DNA from: Archegozetes longisetosus
Taxonomy: Eukaryota > Arthropoda > Arachnida > Sarcoptiformes > Trhypochthoniidae
Assembly (NCBI GenBank): GCA_018873245.2
Contig: JAEMBT020000006.1
Coordinates: 11,039,855 to 11,103,854 of the forward strand
Direction: 5' to 3'
Length of the DNA stretch: 64,000 nucleotides
Each line of letters begins with the position of its first letter. Position 1 is the stretch's first letter. Shown piece by piece: positions 60,831 to 64,000 of the stretch. The position numbers and the translations under genes are program-made. Below the pieces are notes generated by a model. That model saw only the letters and a program-made list of their open reading frames with translations, ran no database searches and was not told where the DNA came from.

Positions 60831-61385
60831 ATTGCGAAACAAAGAGCTCTTACAAGGTTAATATTGTTATCTGTGACCATTTTCCATTTGATACAAAAAC
60901 GACTAGTAGGTCATTCGCTAGTATTGATTCATTTCAAAGGACATTCACTAATCAATTCTACAGATCACAGATGTTATATCTCAATAAATTTGATATTAGG
61001 TTGTGTGTGTAACTTATGTTAAGTAGATTTTCAGTGTTATTCGCATTTTTGGTTGTGTTTTTATCTCTTTTAAAATTTGACTGTATAAACAAGTGATTAT
61101 AGAATTAAATCTCGGTTCAATATGAGACATCATAAGATCTGGATTATGTAAAAAATGCATTTTTGGATTCTTGGTTGCATAGAGACTACGTAAATTCAAA
61201 GAGAAAAATGCCAGAAAACAAATAACAAATCGACGTTGTAATAGCAATCAGTCAGAAATGCAAAACAGCGCTTCTGATAAATACTAATTGAATTTTTGCA
61301 ACAACACATTCACTCGATTAAATAACTAATATAAAACTACTGTCAATCAAATTTCTATTTAAATATATTCCAATTTGGCTTATAA

Positions 61386-61758
61386 CAGGGGTTCCTATTC
61401 GTTCTTCTATGTAGAAGACCCTATTGCCCTCCAAAGGATTCGGAGAAGAATATAAGATACACTTTTTGGAAACAAGTTCGCAGAATTATATCAGATTTTC
61501 GGTTTATTATTGAAGTATTTAGTTCTTTTAAACTTCAAAAATTTTGATTGGAATGCATTATCAATCAAGTGTTGATCTCTCAGACACTGATTTTTCTGAG
61601 TTCGTTGAAAATTAAAATCAAAATTTAGGAGCAGCTAAGTCTATTGAAAATACACGTTTAAAATAAACAAAAGTTATAATTAGATTTTGTCCTTTTATTT
61701 GCTCTCCTTTAAAATGTTTGTAGTCCTCTCTCTATGCTTTAATTCGGTGGAGTCCCTA
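61386..61758. mobile_element. Possible hAT-like MITE (CAGGGGTTCC end)
   Basis: The left end CAGGGGTTCCTATTCGTTCT has the typical hAT start. The reversed right end TAGGGACTCCACCGAATT is a diverged partner, and both continue with AGAGGAC/AAGGA words. Flanking 8-mers (GCTTATAA and TTTAAGAC) do not match, so the right boundary is uncertain. Confidence 0.45.
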
Positions 61759-61759
61759 T

Positions 61760-63440
61760 TTAAGACCTTAGCTTTTTTACTAATTAATTTGGCATCAGTT
61801 TTAATTGCGTAATAAAATCTTCAATTTGAATTACCGCTTGATTTGAAATTTTAGCTTCACATTCACTATGAAAGATCAATCAAATGCTTCATAAAGATTT
61901 AGTCAAGCATTACTTAGTTTCTAAACCTTTTCAATGTTAAATTTAATATAGGACCCAATTAGAATTTTTGCGAAAGAAACAACAAATTATGGAATAATTA
62001 GTTGAATTTAACGATCGTTCATGAAAAGATTGAATTTTCGAGAGTTGAGTTGCTATGGGAAATAAATACTTTAAGACCTAAAACGTATTTCACGTCCATG
62101 TTCTATTAGAACTTTTATTCTATCAGACATGACATGAAACAGTTAATTAATAAATAACAGATAAATAATTATCTTAGTCAGCGATTCGAAATTATAAGTC
62201 ATTCAAAATTTTTAATTAAACATCATTCGAAAACTTAAAACTTATATTTCACTTGAAAATTTTTAATTTATAAACAAAATTTTCTGTCATTTCTCGTGAG
62301 TAGAGTATAAGACATTTGAATAAGATATAATTAAACATTCATTTTATCTTCCCATCAAATCAAATATCATTGGATACTAAATGACTATATCTCAAAGTAA
62401 ATATTAATTTTTAACTTTTGACGGAATTTATTTAAAACTTGAAAATACTGATTCTGACTTATATTTGCAACATGCTTATTTGAAGTTTTGAAATTATGAT
62501 ATGTGATAGCGAAGCTTCAATACTTATGAAAGATAAACTGCAAAAGTATCGGCGAAAGATCCAAGGAAAACTCGACAATAGAAAAGACTTAGAAATATAA
62601 ATAAAATTCAAATAAGATTTGATTTTCCGCTAAATAAAGAATAATATCCTTTTTAAAATAATAGTTGAACTTTTATAAAAAAACCTTGCGAAATGTTCAT
62701 ATTTTCATTCTCTTCCAAGTATGTCCTATGATTCATGTACTATTGAATTTTTCCAAAAGGTATTACTTTAAATTTATATTTCAAAATTCTCATTTTGAAA
62801 CCCTTCAAACCAGAACTATCATGATGGTCAAGGCAGAAATATTCTCTCGAAACCTTTGATATCTGAGATAAAAATAGGCATAAATTGAATGGTGAAGAAA
62901 TAGCCAACCGAGAAGACTGAAAAGTTATAGGACAATCGAAACGTACCAAATGAGTGAAGTGAAAAATGATACATCATTGATAACAATTAACTAGTAATTG
63001 AGACGATAATTTCTCAAACTTATGTTCAATTATGATATCAGTTTAATCGAAGATAATGTTGAAGATTATCATCTAATTCTTCTGTTTTTTCAGTTAATTT
63101 TTTATCTAATTTCAGATTTGTTACGAAAATAGAAAGTATTGTATTTCTGGTAAATCGGCCAATCTTTCATTCAATATAGAACTAGGGAAGTTTTGGTTAA
63201 AAGAAGTCAGTTTCTACGCAATGAAACGTTTGACTCGAACTGCAGTTTGATACGAAAATATTGCTGACCTTAGAAAAATTCATAACTTTTAATTTGACAC
63301 TTTCGACTCATAGACATATAAGTATAATATAATACTCTGAACTAAGATATAAATAGTCCTATTCTTCTGGCTCATTTAAAGAATTTCTGGGTGGAGTATA
63401 TCGGGATAAATTGGATAACATCATAATAATTGAATATAAC
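61760..63440. other. AT-rich intergenic sequence
   Basis: No gene recognised. Overlapping open frames at 62665-62859 (+) and 62740-62949 (-) have no family motifs. Confidence 0.35.
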
Positions 63441-63442
63441 TA

Positions 63443-63637
63443 AAGACTTCAGAATGGGGAATTCCTATTTTTGTCGATGCCATGAAATCATCGGGAACAG
63501 AAGTCGGGATGCACAATGAGCCCAAAATTGTCGAGAATATGTATTTCAATAATTATGAACTCATTTGACGTCCTGATGTCTATTCCCGATGATTTCATGA
63601 CATCGACAAAATAGGATGTTCCCTATTCTGGAGTCTT
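63443..63637. mobile_element. Small TA-flanked MITE (~195 bp) with ~65-bp inverted repeats
   Basis: The left arm AAGACTTCAGAATGGGGAA... and reversed right arm AAGACTCCAGAATAGGGAA... both continue through TCGATG, CATGAAATCATCGGGAA. TA occurs immediately outside both ends (63441-63442 and 63638-63639). It fits a Tc1/mariner-derived MITE and could fold into a near-perfect hairpin. Confidence 0.88.
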
Positions 63638-63639
63638 TA

Positions 63640-64000
63640 AATATAACAAAGGTTTATTGAAAGTAAAATAATCTTAAGGTAAATATGAATATGAGAAACA
63701 ACGGTAATTCTTAGCTATCCCTCAAAATGCTATTAACCAAATTGCTATATATTTATGAAGGACTTAGTAAGTACTCTGATATAAAGATGAATGCTTTATT
63801 TTTTGGATAATTTACTCCTTAGATGAACCAAAAACCTTAAAAATACTCATGTAGTAATGAATACAGTGTGTGAATTGCTAGAAATCTCTCATAAACTTTT
63901 GTCAAACTGTCGGAAAATATAGAACTGTTATAAAATTTATTTGTTGAGCACTTCTAGTGACTTATCAAATTCATTTTATGGTATTTTTTATCTCGTTTCT
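63640..64000. other. Unassigned end of window
   Basis: No feature recognised. Confidence 0.35.

Noticed and set aside
60719..61012. 97-codon open frame with an ATG-like context
   Set aside because: It crosses the pentamer repeat array and shows periodic low-complexity residues (TEPSQIKSNR), with no homologous motif or splice support.

Overview
The window is about 70% A+T eukaryotic DNA from an invertebrate animal. The evidence is spliced genes with GT-AG introns, many introns of only 59-92 bases beside others of 0.3-4.5 kb, an animal-type M13 metallopeptidase gene, a neuropeptide GPCR closest to the arthropod TkR86C/natalisin class, and abundant decayed Tc1/mariner and hAT transposons. A protostome, perhaps an arthropod, fits best, but the sequence does not settle the lineage. 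No bacterial operons, CRISPR arrays, tRNA or rRNA genes were seen.

Region by region: (1) 1-5.5 kb is non-coding, with a short hairpin near 0.95 kb and a decayed inverted-repeat element at 1.7-2.5 kb. (2) 5.6-21.8 kb on the + strand is one complete neprilysin/endothelin-converting-enzyme-like (M13) gene. I rebuilt it as 19 coding exons, 2415 coding bases and 804 residues, with reading phase conserved at every junction. It includes a 26-base microexon and one apparent GC-AG intron. (3) 22-26 kb holds an AT microsatellite, two back-to-back fold-back repeats and a Tc1/mariner-superfamily remnant. (4) 26-46 kb is a transposon graveyard. It has a broken hAT transposase gene with a BED finger and five non-autonomous elements whose ends carry 8-bp duplications, one with a perfect 13-bp terminal inverted repeat. 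It also has a DD34E Tc1 element nested inside an older palindromic element, and a pogo-like element. (5) 47.6-48.1 kb on the - strand holds two adjacent exons of a tachykinin-type receptor (TM5 to TM7); the rest of that gene was not found. (6) 50-64 kb is non-coding apart from mobile-element debris: a GGGAT-rich element with a related inverted copy about 10 kb away, a Tc1 derivative whose arms are ~575-bp inverted repeats, a Tc3-like pseudogene and a small TA-flanked MITE.

The two host genes are unrelated by position. M13 peptidases degrade or process extracellular peptides and the receptor is a peptide receptor, so both belong broadly to peptide signalling, but nothing here links them directly. 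I see no convincing new multi-gene system. The most unusual items are the density of distinct non-autonomous hAT families, the nested and palindromic Tc1 elements, the GC-AG intron, and the receptor whose TM7 NPxxY motif lacks tyrosine.
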